A DNA stretch of 64,000 bases from Pseudomonas crudilactis (GTDB taxonomy: Bacteria; Pseudomonadota; Gammaproteobacteria; Pseudomonadales; Pseudomonadaceae), in the NCBI RefSeq assembly GCF_013433315.1, contig NZ_WXVV01000027.1, forward strand, positions 36,924 to 100,923, read 5' to 3'. Under the pieces are notes generated by a model that was given only the letters and a program-made list of their open reading frames with translations, was not told the DNA's origin and did not search any database. Shown here piece after piece: positions 45,815-54,965 of the stretch; within the stretch, counting starts at the first letter, position 1; each line of letters opens with the position of its first letter. Made by a program: the position numbers and the translations under genes.

Positions 45815-47434
45815 ATGAAGATTTCTCGACGATGGTTCATGGCAGGCCTGGCGCTGACCGGCGCTGCCGTGCCGGCGGCTTATTTTGGGCATCGTGAATG
45901 GACGAAGCCGGATCCGACGATCACTCCGGGTGAAGCGTCTTTCGACGTCGCCGACCTCGCCGGACAACGTTTGGCCAGTGCCTTGCGGGGCGTCTGGGAT
46001 ATTCGCTTCGAAGGCCGTGACGCGGGCCTTGAAGGCCTGCCGGTCAGGGGGCTGCAAGTGTTCCTCGACATCGGCCAGAAAGGTCGTGGCGTCTGTGGTT
46101 TCCTTGATACGCCGGAGCGTTTGCGTTCCGGCGAAACACCTCGTTACCGAATTCTTGGCGATCTGGCCGGTGCCGATGCGGCGAAACTGAGTTGGCGGCT
46201 GATCGGTGCGCAAGGCCAGATCAGCTATGAGCTGGAAATGATCCTCGATGAGGTCTGGGCCGATTTCGGCAACGCTGGCAAAGGCACCCTCAGCGGTAAA
46301 GTCTTGCGCCTGGATCGCCCCTTGGCCTTGCCGGTACAGGACAATGGTTTCGTCGCAGTCAAGCGCCTGTTTCCCGAGGCGCGTGAACGTACGCCGTTGA
46401 ATCCGACGTTGCTGGCCTGGTTGATTTCCCCCGAGCACCGACTGTTCCACCAGTTGTGGCATGCCACGCGGGACAAGTGGCACACCTTGCCCGAAGACAA
46501 GCGCGAAGCCCTGCGCGGCATCGGCTGGCAGCCCGGACCGCGTGACAAGGAGCGCGATGCCCGTGGGCCGCGCAAGGATCGCAACGGCTCCGGGGTGGAT
46601 TTCTTCTTCATGCACCGGCACATGCTCGGCACGGCGCGTTCTATGCAGGACCTGCCATCGTGGCAATACTTTCCGCTGCCACAACCGGAATTGATCCGTG
46701 ATCGCCCGGGCTTCGCCCGTTACTTCGACAACCATGACGGCACGGCGCTGCCGCCCGCATGGCTGGCTGACGGTGATGACGAGTACAGCAAGTGGGTCAG
46801 CGACATCAAAACGGCCGAGACCTACGAAAGCAACTTCCAGGTCTGGGAGTCGCAATACCGTGATCCGGTGTACCTGGCCAGGCTCACGCTCGGACAGTTC
46901 GGTTCCGAGGTTGAATTGGGCCTGCACGACTGGCTGCACATGCGCTGGGCGTCTGTACCGCGCGACCCGTCGAACGGTCAGCCGGTGCCTTTCGCGCGTG
47001 ATCCTGCCGACTTCGCTGCGCGTTGGTACGGCCCGGAAAATGACTTCCTTGGCGACCCGTTTTCATCCCACGTCAATCCGTCGTTCTGGCATTTTCATGG
47101 CTGGATCGACGACCGTATCGAAGACTGGTTTCGCGCGCACGAGCGCTTCCATCCGGGTGAAGTCACTCGCAAGGTGGTCAATGGTGTGCAGTGGTTTGCA
47201 CCAGGGCGCTGGAACGAAGTCGATGATCCGTGGCTGGGGCCGGTCACGCATGGCTGCAGCACTACGCCAGGGTTGCAGGCGGGCAAGACGGTGGAGATGG
47301 ACCCGGAAACCATGAAGCTGGCACTGCGCATTACCTTTCTCAATGACGAGAAAAAACTCGCCGGCCTGTTCCGCCGCGTGCCGCAACGGCCGTGGTATGC
47401 GCGCAATCTGAAACCGAAACAGGCTTCGCTCTGA
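45815..47434 (+). CDS. pvdP: PvdP, periplasmic tyrosinase for chromophore formation
   Basis: A 539-aa copper enzyme. The ATG at 45815 follows AGGTAGGG and begins a twin-arginine signal (KISRRWFMAGLALTG). An N-terminal beta domain (about 45-190) precedes the tyrosinase domain. CuA ligands are H208, H212 and H216 in HRLFHQLWH. CuB ligands are H419, H426 and H428 in SHVNPSFWHFHGWIDD. PvdP oxidises ferribactin to dihydropyoverdine. It is transcribed divergently from pvdM. Confidence 0.93.
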   Translation: MKISRRWFMAGLALTGAAVPAAYFGHREWTKPDPTITPGEASFDVADLAGQRLASALRGVWDIRFEGRDAGLEGLPVRGLQVFLDIGQKGRGVCGFLDTPERLRSGETPRYRILGDLAGADAAKLSWRLIGAQGQISYELEMILDEVWADFGNAGKGTLSGKVLRLDRPLALPVQDNGFVAVKRLFPEARERTPLNPTLLAWLISPEHRLFHQLWHATRDKWHTLPEDKREALRGIGWQPGPRDKERDARGPRKDRNGSGVDFFFMHRHMLGTARSMQDLPSWQYFPLPQPELIRDRPGFARYFDNHDGTALPPAWLADGDDEYSKWVSDIKTAETYESNFQVWESQYRDPVYLARLTLGQFGSEVELGLHDWLHMRWASVPRDPSNGQPVPFARDPADFAARWYGPENDFLGDPFSSHVNPSFWHFHGWIDDRIEDWFRAHERFHPGEVTRKVVNGVQWFAPGRWNEVDDPWLGPVTHGCSTTPGLQAGKTVEMDPETMKLALRITFLNDEKKLAGLFRRVPQRPWYARNLKPKQASL

Positions 47435-47450
47435 GACGGCGTCATCGTTC

Positions 47451-47534
47451 TTCGCGAGCAAGCTCGCTCCCACAGGTTGACCGCATTCCTTCAATTGAAA
47501 TGTGATCCCCTGTGGGAGCGAGCCTGCTCGCGAA
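47451..47534. repeat. REPIN between convergent pvdP and opmQ
   Basis: TTCGCGAGCAAGCTCGCTCC and the inverted CCTGTGGGAGCGAGCCTGCT form a REP doublet with a roughly 30-nt spacer. It is the only non-coding DNA between the two stops. Confidence 0.9.
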
Positions 47535-47556
47535 CGCGCTTGAACGGGCTGCGCGA

Positions 47557-48951
47557 TTACAGGGTCTGCCACCCGCCGCCCAGCGCCTTGTACAAGGCAA
47601 TACTCGCCTGCATTCGCGACAGCCGCAGTTGCACGTTCTGGTCTTGCGCTGCATACAGCGTGCGCTGGGTTTCCAGCACGGTCAGCAAGTCTTCGGCGCC
47701 GGCCTGATAACGGCTCTGGGCGATGTTGAAGGCGGTTTGCGCCTGATTCAGTTCTTCGCTCTGCCACTGCCGTTGTTGATCAAGACCGCGGATGCTGTTG
47801 AGGGCTTTTTCGACGTCGGCGAAACCATTGATGATGGCGCCCCGATAGGTTTGCAGCAGCTCCTCCTGGCGGGCCGTGGCCTTGTCGCGCTCGGCCCCCA
47901 GACGGCCATTGTTGAAGATCGGTGCGATCAGCCCGGCGGTGAGGTTGTAGAACGGACTGCGCAACAGGTCATCGGCCTGGTTGGCACCCGAGCCAATGCT
48001 CGCGCCCAGCGTGATTTTCGGCAGCATCGCCGCCCGCGCCACCGTGACGTTCGCCTGAGCTGCCGCCAATTGCGCCTCGGCACGGGCGATGTCCGGACGC
48101 CGGGTCAGCAGTTCGCTGGGCAGGCCGGCGGATATCGGCGGCCATTGCAACTGGTCGAAGGCCTCGTGGCTGGCCGGCAGGTCTTGCACCGGGCGGCCAA
48201 GCAGTGCCGCCAGGACGATCTGAGCGTCTCGAGCCTGTTGCTGGACGGTCGGCAGTTGGCGTTGCTGCGCGGCCACCAGGCTTTTCTGTTGCGCCAGTTC
48301 AAGCGCCGTGGCGGAACCTGCGTTGTAGCGCGTCTGCACCAGTTGCAGGACGTTTTGCGCGTTGGCCAGATTAAGCTCGGCGATGCGGCTCTGTTCCTGC
48401 AGCGACAGCACCTGCGTGTAGCTGTTGGCGACGCTGCTGAGCAGGGTCAGCTCGACGGTGGCGCGATCAAACTCGCTGGCCTGCAGGCTGAACTGGGCAC
48501 TGTCGCGCGATGCGCGCTTGCCGCCCCAGAAGTCGATTTCGTAACTGGCGCTGAGGCCGACGTCGAAATAATCCACTGCCTTGTTGCTGCTGTCGGCATC
48601 CAGTTGACGATAGCCATCGCCGCGCAACAGCTTCTGTCGATTGGCGTTGCCGGTTCCTTGTATTTCCGGTAGCAACGAGCCGCCGGCAATCACGGTGTCG
48701 GCACGCGCCTGGCGCACGCGAGCGATGGCTGCGGCGAGGTCGTAACTGCCGACCTGGGCCTGCTCGATCAATTGATCGAGTTGCGGGCTGGCGAAGCGCG
48801 TCCACCAGTGCAGGGTGTCGCGTTCGGCGCTGGTGTTGTGCGGTGATTGCCAGGCGGCGGGCGGCACAATGCCGCTGTCCGGGCGTTGCGGGGAACTGCC
48901 GCAAGCGCTGAGTATCAGGCAGGCGGTCAACAGACTGAGGCGCGGTTTCAT
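47557..48951 (-). CDS. opmQ: OpmQ, outer-membrane efflux lipoprotein of PvdRT-OpmQ
   Basis: A 464-aa TolC/OprM-family channel. The start at 48951 (Met-Lys-Pro-Arg) gives a lipoprotein signal with lipobox LILSAC. Two long repeats rich in Ala/Gln/Leu form the helical barrel, with the RRPDIARAEAQLAAA block typical of RND-type outer-membrane factors. It lies 7 nt after pvdT. The pump is known to export or recycle pyoverdine. Confidence 0.9.
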   Translation of the reverse strand: MKPRLSLLTACLILSACGSSPQRPDSGIVPPAAWQSPHNTSAERDTLHWWTRFASPQLDQLIEQAQVGSYDLAAAIARVRQARADTVIAGGSLLPEIQGTGNANRQKLLRGDGYRQLDADSSNKAVDYFDVGLSASYEIDFWGGKRASRDSAQFSLQASEFDRATVELTLLSSVANSYTQVLSLQEQSRIAELNLANAQNVLQLVQTRYNAGSATALELAQQKSLVAAQQRQLPTVQQQARDAQIVLAALLGRPVQDLPASHEAFDQLQWPPISAGLPSELLTRRPDIARAEAQLAAAQANVTVARAAMLPKITLGASIGSGANQADDLLRSPFYNLTAGLIAPIFNNGRLGAERDKATARQEELLQTYRGAIINGFADVEKALNSIRGLDQQRQWQSEELNQAQTAFNIAQSRYQAGAEDLLTVLETQRTLYAAQDQNVQLRLSRMQASIALYKALGGGWQTL

Positions 48952-48958
48952 AGAGCGA

Positions 48959-50932
48959 TCATTCACTGGTAAGGGCCGTGACCGGGTCGAGTCGGGCAGC
49001 TTTGCGGGCCGGCATGAAGCCGAAGACAACACCGGTGACCAGGGCGCAACCAAAAGCGCCGAGAACCGCCATCAACGAGAACGCTACCGCGACTTCACTG
49101 AGAATCAGCACGCCACCAATGATCAGCGCCAGGGCGATGCCGGCGATGCCGCCGACCACCGAGAGCATCACCGCTTCAGTGAGAAACTGGCGCAAGATGT
49201 CGCGCTGGCGGGCGCCGGTGGCCATGCGGATGCCGATTTCGCGAGTGCGTTCGCGGACGGTCATGAGCATGATGTTCATCACGCCGATGCCGCCGACCAG
49301 CAGCGAGATCGCCGCAATCGAGCCGAGCATCAGCGACAGGGTGTTTTGTGTGCGCGCTTCGGCCTGGATCATCGCGGCGTTGTTGGTCAGTTCGAAATCC
49401 TTCTTGCCGTTGTGCAGGTTCAGCATCAATTGTTCGATGGCGTGCTCGGTGTCCTTGACCTTGCGCGCGTCGGCGGCAGCGATGGCCACGTACTCCGGAT
49501 TACGCGTGCCAAACAACCTCACGCTGGCGGCGGAGTAGGGCACGGCGATGCGGTTGTCACTGTCGGAGTCGCCGGAGCTGGCACCTTTTTCCGCCAGTAC
49601 CCCGACCACCTGAAACGGCACGTTCTCGATCAGGATGTACTGGCCGATCGGGTTCGGTATGTCTTTGAGGAGTTTGGTGCGCACCTTGTGGCCGATCACT
49701 GCAACGGCTGCCGCGTTCTGTTCGTCGGCCTCAGTGAAGTAACTGCCCTGAACCACCGGCCAGTTGAAGATCGCCGGGAAGTTGGTGTCATTGCCGCCGA
49801 CGTAACTGAGGTGGTCGGCATTGCCGAAGCGCACGCCGGCTTCGGCGCCATTCACCGGCATGATCCGCTGCACTTGTGGCAGGCTCGCCAGGGCATGCAC
49901 ATCGTCAAGAGTGATGATGCCCGGTGGCGTTCGCGGGTTGGGCGCCGAGCCGCTGAGATAAATGATGTTCGAGCCGAACGCGCCCATTTGTGCCATGACC
50001 TGGCGCTTGCTGCCTTCGCCGACGGCGAGCATCACCACCACCGAGGCTACGCCGATGATGATGCCGAGCAGGGTCAGCGCGGTGCGGAAGCGGTTGATCC
50101 ACATCACCCGCCACGCGGCGTGCAGGGCGTCCACCAGTTCGCCTTTCCAGGCGCCGGTAGCTTCGGCGCCTTCGCTCAAGCGCTTGCGCAGATCCACCGC
50201 TTGCAGGGCGCCGGGATTGGCACTGTGCTGGGCGTCGGGGTTGTCTCTGGCGCTATCGCTGATGATCAAGCCATCGCTGATTTCGATAATGCGCTTGGCA
50301 CGCGCCGCCACTTCGCGGTCGTGGGTGATGAGAATGACCACATGGCCCTGGCTCGCCAGTTCATCGAGCAGCGCCATGACTTCCTTGCCGCTGTGGCTGT
50401 CGAGGGCGCCGGTCGGTTCGTCGGCCAGAATGATGTGGCCGCCATTCATCAGTGCGCGGGCAATCGACACGCGTTGTTGCTGGCCTCCGGAAAGCTGATG
50501 GGGGCGGTTGCCGGTGCGCGAGGCGAGGCCGAGACGGTCGAGCAGGGCGGCGGCGCGGGCATGCCGTTCGGCGGCGGGGGTGCCGGCGTAGATGGCCGGC
50601 ATCTCGACGTTCTCCTGGGCCGAGCCGGACGGAATCAGGTGATAGCCCTGAAACACGAAACCGAAGGCTTCGCGCCGCAGCCACGCCAGTTCATCGCTGT
50701 CGAGGCCGGCGACGTTTTCCCCGGCGAAGCGGTATTCGCCGGACGTCGGCCGGTCGAGGCAGCCGAGAATGTTCATCAGTGTCGATTTGCCGGAACCGGA
50801 CGCGCCGACAATCGCCACGAACTCGCCGGCGTGAATCGACAGGTCGATGCCGCGCAACACGTGAACTTCGGGAGCGTCACCGCCGCCGTAGGATTTGCGG
50901 ATGTCCTGCAGGTCGATCAGAGGCGTTTGCAT
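48959..50932 (-). CDS. pvdT: PvdT, MacB-type ABC permease-ATPase of PvdRT-OpmQ
   Basis: A 657-aa protein with an N-terminal ATPase (Walker A GASGSGKSTL, signature LSGGQQQRVSIARAL, Walker B ILADEPTGALDS). A transmembrane segment near 285 follows, then a large periplasmic domain and three C-terminal transmembrane helices. This is the MacB layout. Its ATG directly follows the pvdR stop with no gap, so translation is coupled. Confidence 0.92.
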   Translation of the reverse strand: MQTPLIDLQDIRKSYGGGDAPEVHVLRGIDLSIHAGEFVAIVGASGSGKSTLMNILGCLDRPTSGEYRFAGENVAGLDSDELAWLRREAFGFVFQGYHLIPSGSAQENVEMPAIYAGTPAAERHARAAALLDRLGLASRTGNRPHQLSGGQQQRVSIARALMNGGHIILADEPTGALDSHSGKEVMALLDELASQGHVVILITHDREVAARAKRIIEISDGLIISDSARDNPDAQHSANPGALQAVDLRKRLSEGAEATGAWKGELVDALHAAWRVMWINRFRTALTLLGIIIGVASVVVMLAVGEGSKRQVMAQMGAFGSNIIYLSGSAPNPRTPPGIITLDDVHALASLPQVQRIMPVNGAEAGVRFGNADHLSYVGGNDTNFPAIFNWPVVQGSYFTEADEQNAAAVAVIGHKVRTKLLKDIPNPIGQYILIENVPFQVVGVLAEKGASSGDSDSDNRIAVPYSAASVRLFGTRNPEYVAIAAADARKVKDTEHAIEQLMLNLHNGKKDFELTNNAAMIQAEARTQNTLSLMLGSIAAISLLVGGIGVMNIMLMTVRERTREIGIRMATGARQRDILRQFLTEAVMLSVVGGIAGIALALIIGGVLILSEVAVAFSLMAVLGAFGCALVTGVVFGFMPARKAARLDPVTALTSE

Positions 50933-52105
50933 TCAACCTCCGCTGCCGTCGGCCGGGCCGATCAGCAAGTGATCGCCTTCGTTCAAGCCCTCGATAATCT
51001 GCACTTTGAGGCGGTCGCTGATGCCGGTGCGTACTTCGCGGGACTGAATCTCGCCATTGGCGGCAATGACCTGCGCGGTCTGCCGATTGGCCGCCGCGCT
51101 GCCTTGCAGGGCGGCGACCGGTGCGGTGAGAACGTTTTTCGCCTGGTCGGCGACGAAGAACACTTGCGTGGTCATCTCTGCCATCAAAGCGTTGTCGGCG
51201 TTATCGACGTCCAGCAGCACTGTGTACAGCACCACGCGCGCGCTGCCGCTTTTACTCGAACTGGCCGGGCTGCCACCGCCCTGGCTGGTCTGGTCCAGCG
51301 GTTTGGGTGGCACCGGCAGGATTTGCCGAACGGTGCTGCTCCAGCGCCGATTGCCACCGCTGAGTGTGGTGAAGTAAGCAGTCATGCCCGGTTTTACATG
51401 GCCGATATCGGCCTCGGAGACCTCGGCCCAGACCGTCATCGGCGACAGTTTGGCGATGCGCAGGATCAGTGGCGTCTGCTGCTGGGCATTGAGTGTCTGG
51501 CCTTCGCGGGCATCGAGTGCGACCACGGTGCCTTCCATCGGCGCATAAATGCGCGTGTAACCGAGTTCGGCCTGATCACTGCGCAGACTGGCCTCGGCCT
51601 GACGGATCTGGGCGCGGAACATGTCGATACGTGCCTGGGTGGCCTTGAGCTCGGCGCGGGCGGTCTGCACGTCTTCTTCACGGGTGGCGCCGCCGGCCGC
51701 GAGGTTCTGCTGGCGCTGGTACTTCTGCCGCGCCAGTTCGTGCTGCGCCTGTTGCTCTTGCAACTGCGCCTTGAGGTTTTCGATGGAGAACTGGCTGGCG
51801 TCGAGCTTGGCCTTTTGCGTCGACGGGTCGATTTCGACGAGCAATTGGCCTTGCTTGACCACGTCGCCGACTTCCACATGGATTTTGCGGATTTGCCCGG
51901 AAGCCTGGGCGCCGACGTCCACATAGCGCCGTGGCTGCAAAGTGCCAAGGGCAGTGACGCTGCTTTCAATGTCGCCGCGACTGACTTGCACGGTGGCGAA
52001 CTTGTCCCGACCGGGCGGCAATATCTGCCAGGCGGCTACGGCGACAACGGGAATCAGACAAAGGGCTACGAGCAGGGCGCGTCGGGCGGGGCGGGGACGT
52101 TTCAT
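50933..52105 (-). CDS. pvdR: PvdR, periplasmic adaptor of PvdRT-OpmQ
   Basis: A 390-aa membrane-fusion protein. It has an N-terminal anchor (ALLVALCLIPVVAVAAW), a lipoyl-like half motif, a long coiled coil (about 95-180, Gln/Glu/Ala rich) and beta-barrel domains (VWAEVSEADIGHVKPG). First gene of pvdR-pvdT-opmQ, with a perfect PvdS box 109 nt upstream. Confidence 0.9.
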   Translation of the reverse strand: MKRPRPARRALLVALCLIPVVAVAAWQILPPGRDKFATVQVSRGDIESSVTALGTLQPRRYVDVGAQASGQIRKIHVEVGDVVKQGQLLVEIDPSTQKAKLDASQFSIENLKAQLQEQQAQHELARQKYQRQQNLAAGGATREEDVQTARAELKATQARIDMFRAQIRQAEASLRSDQAELGYTRIYAPMEGTVVALDAREGQTLNAQQQTPLILRIAKLSPMTVWAEVSEADIGHVKPGMTAYFTTLSGGNRRWSSTVRQILPVPPKPLDQTSQGGGSPASSSKSGSARVVLYTVLLDVDNADNALMAEMTTQVFFVADQAKNVLTAPVAALQGSAAANRQTAQVIAANGEIQSREVRTGISDRLKVQIIEGLNEGDHLLIGPADGSGG

Positions 52106-52213
52106 GCAGGGTTCCGGCCAGTGAGAATCGACCCGTCATCCAGCCGGCACCGCACGCGGGCCACGACCGAACGCTGGCGCAGGAGGCGACAGATACGGGG
52201 AACTGTCCTTTAA

Positions 52214-52237
52214 ACGAGAGACGCGGCAGGTAATTTA
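52214..52237 (-). promoter_or_regulatory. PvdS iron-starvation box for pvdRT-opmQ
   Basis: Minus strand TAAAT, 16 nt, CGT, an exact match, about 109 nt before pvdR. The rest of the pvdR-fpvI intergenic region (52106-52424) holds the Fur-like site listed next and no gene. Confidence 0.75.
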
Positions 52238-52310
52238 AGCGCTGAAAAACCCGGTAACAGGTATAGATGCCCACAATTTGTCGGGCAAATTGAAACAGCA
52301 CTTTAAATCT

Positions 52311-52330
52311 ATATGAGAATTACTATAAAT
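52311..52330 (+). promoter_or_regulatory. Candidate Fur box upstream of fpvI
   Basis: The stretch ATATGAGAATTACTATAAAT resembles the TGAGAAT-N-ATTATC Fur core. It lies about 95 nt before fpvI, a gene that is Fur-controlled in P. aeruginosa. Confidence 0.5.
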
Positions 52331-52424
52331 TACGCATCTGAAATTGCCACCATCGTGCCATTGTCGTTTTGACCCTGGCGGATCTGGCTCAAGGATCGAA
52401 ACCGCACCGTTGCGGTCGGGAGTC

Positions 52425-52907
52425 ATGTTGGAAAACTACTATCGCGAGCTGGTGTGTTTCCTTAACGCCAGGCTGGGCAACCGTCAGGTGGCCGAAGATG
52501 TGGTGCATGACGCTTATGTGCGGGTGCTGGAGCGTTCCAGCGACACGCCGATCGAACAACCGCGTGCCTTCCTTTATCGCACGGCCTTGAACCTGGTCAT
52601 CGATGATCATCGGCGCAACGCCTTGCGTCAGGCCGAGCCGCTTGACGTGCTGGACAGCGAAGAGCGCTATTTCACCCCGTCGCCCCATGGCACCCTTGAT
52701 CACGGTCAGCGCCTGGCGATGCTTCAGCGCGCACTGGCAGAATTGTCGCCGCTGTGTCGCGAAAGTTTTCTGCTGCGCAAGATCGAAGGCCTGTCCCATA
52801 ACGAAATCGCCGAGAGCCTCGGGATTTCCAAAGCGCTGGTAGAGAAACACATCGTCAATGCCATGAAACATTGCCGGCTACGCATCAAACAATGGGACGC
52901 CCATTGA
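52425..52907 (+). CDS. fpvI: FpvI, ECF sigma factor for fpvA
   Basis: A 160-aa ECF sigma-70: region 2 (DVVHDAYVRVLE) and region 4 (CRESFLLRKIEGLSHNEIAESLG). The ATG at 52425 (Met-Leu-Glu-Asn-Tyr) gives the usual length; the frame upstream to 52344 is Pro/Ser rich and not sigma-like. FpvI directs fpvA transcription when ferripyoverdine binding to FpvA releases it from the anti-sigma FpvR. Unlike PAO1, no fpvR lies between fpvI and pvdR here. Confidence 0.9.
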   Translation: MLENYYRELVCFLNARLGNRQVAEDVVHDAYVRVLERSSDTPIEQPRAFLYRTALNLVIDDHRRNALRQAEPLDVLDSEERYFTPSPHGTLDHGQRLAMLQRALAELSPLCRESFLLRKIEGLSHNEIAESLGISKALVEKHIVNAMKHCRLRIKQWDAH

Positions 52908-52918
52908 GCCTTCCTCAG

Positions 52919-52942
52919 TAAATTTTTTTTCACCGTCCTCGT
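52919..52942 (+). promoter_or_regulatory. PvdS iron-starvation box for pvdA
   Basis: TAAAT, 16 nt, CGT, an exact match, about 97 nt before the pvdA ATG. Confidence 0.78.
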
Positions 52943-53039
52943 TCCTACTCAACAGACGATCTGCTGTCCTGCTTCGGGCCGGTCAGGTCACCCAGGCTTT
53001 ATCCCCACGGTTGAGGGGTTCATCCAGAGGACACTGGAA

Positions 53040-54374
53040 ATGACACAGGCAATTGCATCGCCCATCGTTCACGACCTGATCGGCGTCGGTTTCGGCCCTT
53101 CGAACCTGGCGCTGGCCATCGCTCTGCAAGAGCGCGGCCCGACCCAGGGCGAGCTGGATGTGCTGTTCCTCGACAAGCAGGCCAACTACAGCTGGCACGG
53201 CAACACCCTGTCGACCCAGAGCGAGTTGCAGATTTCCTTCCTCAAGGATCTGGTGACCCTGCGCAATCCGACCAGCCCGTATTCCTTCGTCAATTACCTG
53301 AAGTACCACGGTCGTCTGGTCGACTTCATCAACCTCGGCACCTTCTATCCATGCCGCATGGAGTACAACGACTACCTGCGTTGGGTCGCCGGGCAGTTCA
53401 CCGAACAAAGCCGTTACGGCGAAGAAGTGCTGACCATCGAGCCGGTGCTGCACAACCATCAGGTTGAAGCCCTGCGCGTGATTTCCCGTGGCAGCGATGG
53501 CCAGCAGCATGTGCGGACCACCCGTTCGGTGGTGGTCAGCGCCGGCGGCACGCCGCGTATTCCCGAGGCGTTCAAAGCGCTGAAGGGCGACACTCGCGTG
53601 TTCCACCACTCGCAGTATTTGTCGCAAATGGCCAAGCAGCCGTGTGTGAACAATCAGCCGATGAGCATCGCGATCATCGGTGGCGGGCAGAGTGCGGCGG
53701 AAGCCTTTATCGACCTGAACGATTCGTTCCCGTCGGTACAGGTCGACATGATCCTGCGCGGCTCGGCCCTGAAACCTGCGGATGACAGCCCGTTCGTCAA
53801 CGAAGTGTTTTCGCCGGAATTCACCGACCTGGTGTTCCAGCAGAACAGCGCCGAGCGTGAGCGTCTGGTCAACGAGTACCACAACACCAACTACTCGGTG
53901 GTCGACATTGACCTGATCGAACGCATCTACGGCATCTTCTATCGTCAGAAGGTGTCCGGGATTGCCCGTCACGCGTTCCGCACGCTGACCACTGTCGAGA
54001 GCGCTACTGCCACCGACAACGGTATCGAACTGGCCGTGCGCAACAACGCCACTGGCGAAGTCACCGTGCGCAATTACGACGCGGTTGTTCTGGCCACCGG
54101 CTACGAGCGGCAGATGCATCGCAAACTGCTGGCGCCGCTGGAAGAATACCTCGGCGATTTCGAGGTTGATCGCAACTACAAACTGATTACCGACGAACGC
54201 TGCAAGGCCGGCATCTACATGCAGGGTTTCTGCCAGGCCAGCCATGGTTTGAGCGATACGTTGCTGTCGGTGTTGCCGATTCGCGCGGACGAGATTGCCG
54301 GTTCTTTGTATGAGCATGGCAAAAACCGTGGGCATCGTTCGATGGCGGATTTGTTATTGGCAACTGCCAGCTGA
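53040..54374 (+). CDS. pvdA: PvdA, L-ornithine N5-monooxygenase
   Basis: A 444-aa N-hydroxylating flavoprotein. FAD site GVGFGPSNLALAIAL near residue 16, NADPH site IAIIGGGQSAAEAF near 215, and the ATGYERQMH motif near 355. It makes N5-hydroxyornithine in the cytoplasm, the hydroxamate building block for one of the basic-residue NRPS modules. It stands alone downstream of fpvI behind its own PvdS box and is followed by a REPIN. Confidence 0.95.
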   Translation: MTQAIASPIVHDLIGVGFGPSNLALAIALQERGPTQGELDVLFLDKQANYSWHGNTLSTQSELQISFLKDLVTLRNPTSPYSFVNYLKYHGRLVDFINLGTFYPCRMEYNDYLRWVAGQFTEQSRYGEEVLTIEPVLHNHQVEALRVISRGSDGQQHVRTTRSVVVSAGGTPRIPEAFKALKGDTRVFHHSQYLSQMAKQPCVNNQPMSIAIIGGGQSAAEAFIDLNDSFPSVQVDMILRGSALKPADDSPFVNEVFSPEFTDLVFQQNSAERERLVNEYHNTNYSVVDIDLIERIYGIFYRQKVSGIARHAFRTLTTVESATATDNGIELAVRNNATGEVTVRNYDAVVLATGYERQMHRKLLAPLEEYLGDFEVDRNYKLITDERCKAGIYMQGFCQASHGLSDTLLSVLPIRADEIAGSLYEHGKNRGHRSMADLLLATAS

Positions 54375-54397
54375 TTTTTAGCGCCTCACATACCGCT

Positions 54398-54490
54398 TTC
54401 GCGAGCAAGCTCGCTCCCACAGGGGATTTTCAGTGAACACAGATTTTGTGTCAGATGAAGATCCAATGTGGGAGCGAGCTTGCTCGCGAA
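54398..54490. repeat. REPIN downstream of pvdA
   Basis: TTCGCGAGCAAGCTCGCTCC and the inverted TGTGGGAGCGAGCTTGCTCG form a doublet with a roughly 45-nt spacer. Confidence 0.9.
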
Positions 54491-54965
54491 GGGGCCATCA
54501 AAAGCGCCACACATTCTGTTCCTGAACCCTTCCTGAACATCCCCCATATTCCCCGACACACTGCCTTTTGCGGGTTTACTCTCCAGACATCGGGGCGTAA
54601 GCTTCGCGCGTTTTCATCAATAGCGGAGACCCACAGTGGGTACTTGTTCGAGTGACAGTTGTCGGCCGGTCTCGGTAACCGGCAGATTCTCGGCAAGATA
54701 ACGCGCAGACTTTCTCTGTCGTTGTCTCGCCGTAAAAGCGAGCAGCGGCATCCCGTGCATGGCCCGTCCGTGGTCATGTCTAGACGTCCTTCTCATCGAC
54801 GCTGAACAGAGCGTGATTGCGACTTTATTGTTGTGATCGCAGCCCTATCGACACGCCTGTCTTTCCTGACCGGCGCGCCAGGCCTTGCCGTGCCGGTTTT
54901 TCCGGCGGACGAGGCGCGGCCGTACCTGCTTGACGGTTTCCCGGCTGACCATAGGGGCAACAGCC
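54491..54965 (+). promoter_or_regulatory. Long structured leader upstream of mgtA
   Basis: About 475 nt with no supported gene. Hairpins are visible: GCCGGT/ACCGGC at 54665-54683 and GCCGG-TTTTT-CCGGC near 54894-54908. A 25-codon frame at 54759-54836 could be a leader peptide but lacks a convincing ribosome site. Mg2+ transporter genes are often controlled through their leaders, so I infer a regulatory role. No known Mg2+ riboswitch core was recognised. Confidence 0.4.

Noticed and set aside
48815..52213. A 1132-aa plus-strand frame opposite pvdT and pvdR
   Set aside because: It is antisense to pvdR-pvdT-opmQ. His/Gly/Asp-rich composition is typical of a shadow frame.
54759..54836. A 25-codon frame in the mgtA leader as a gene
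   Set aside because: There is no convincing Shine-Dalgarno sequence, so it is kept only as a possible leader peptide in the findings.
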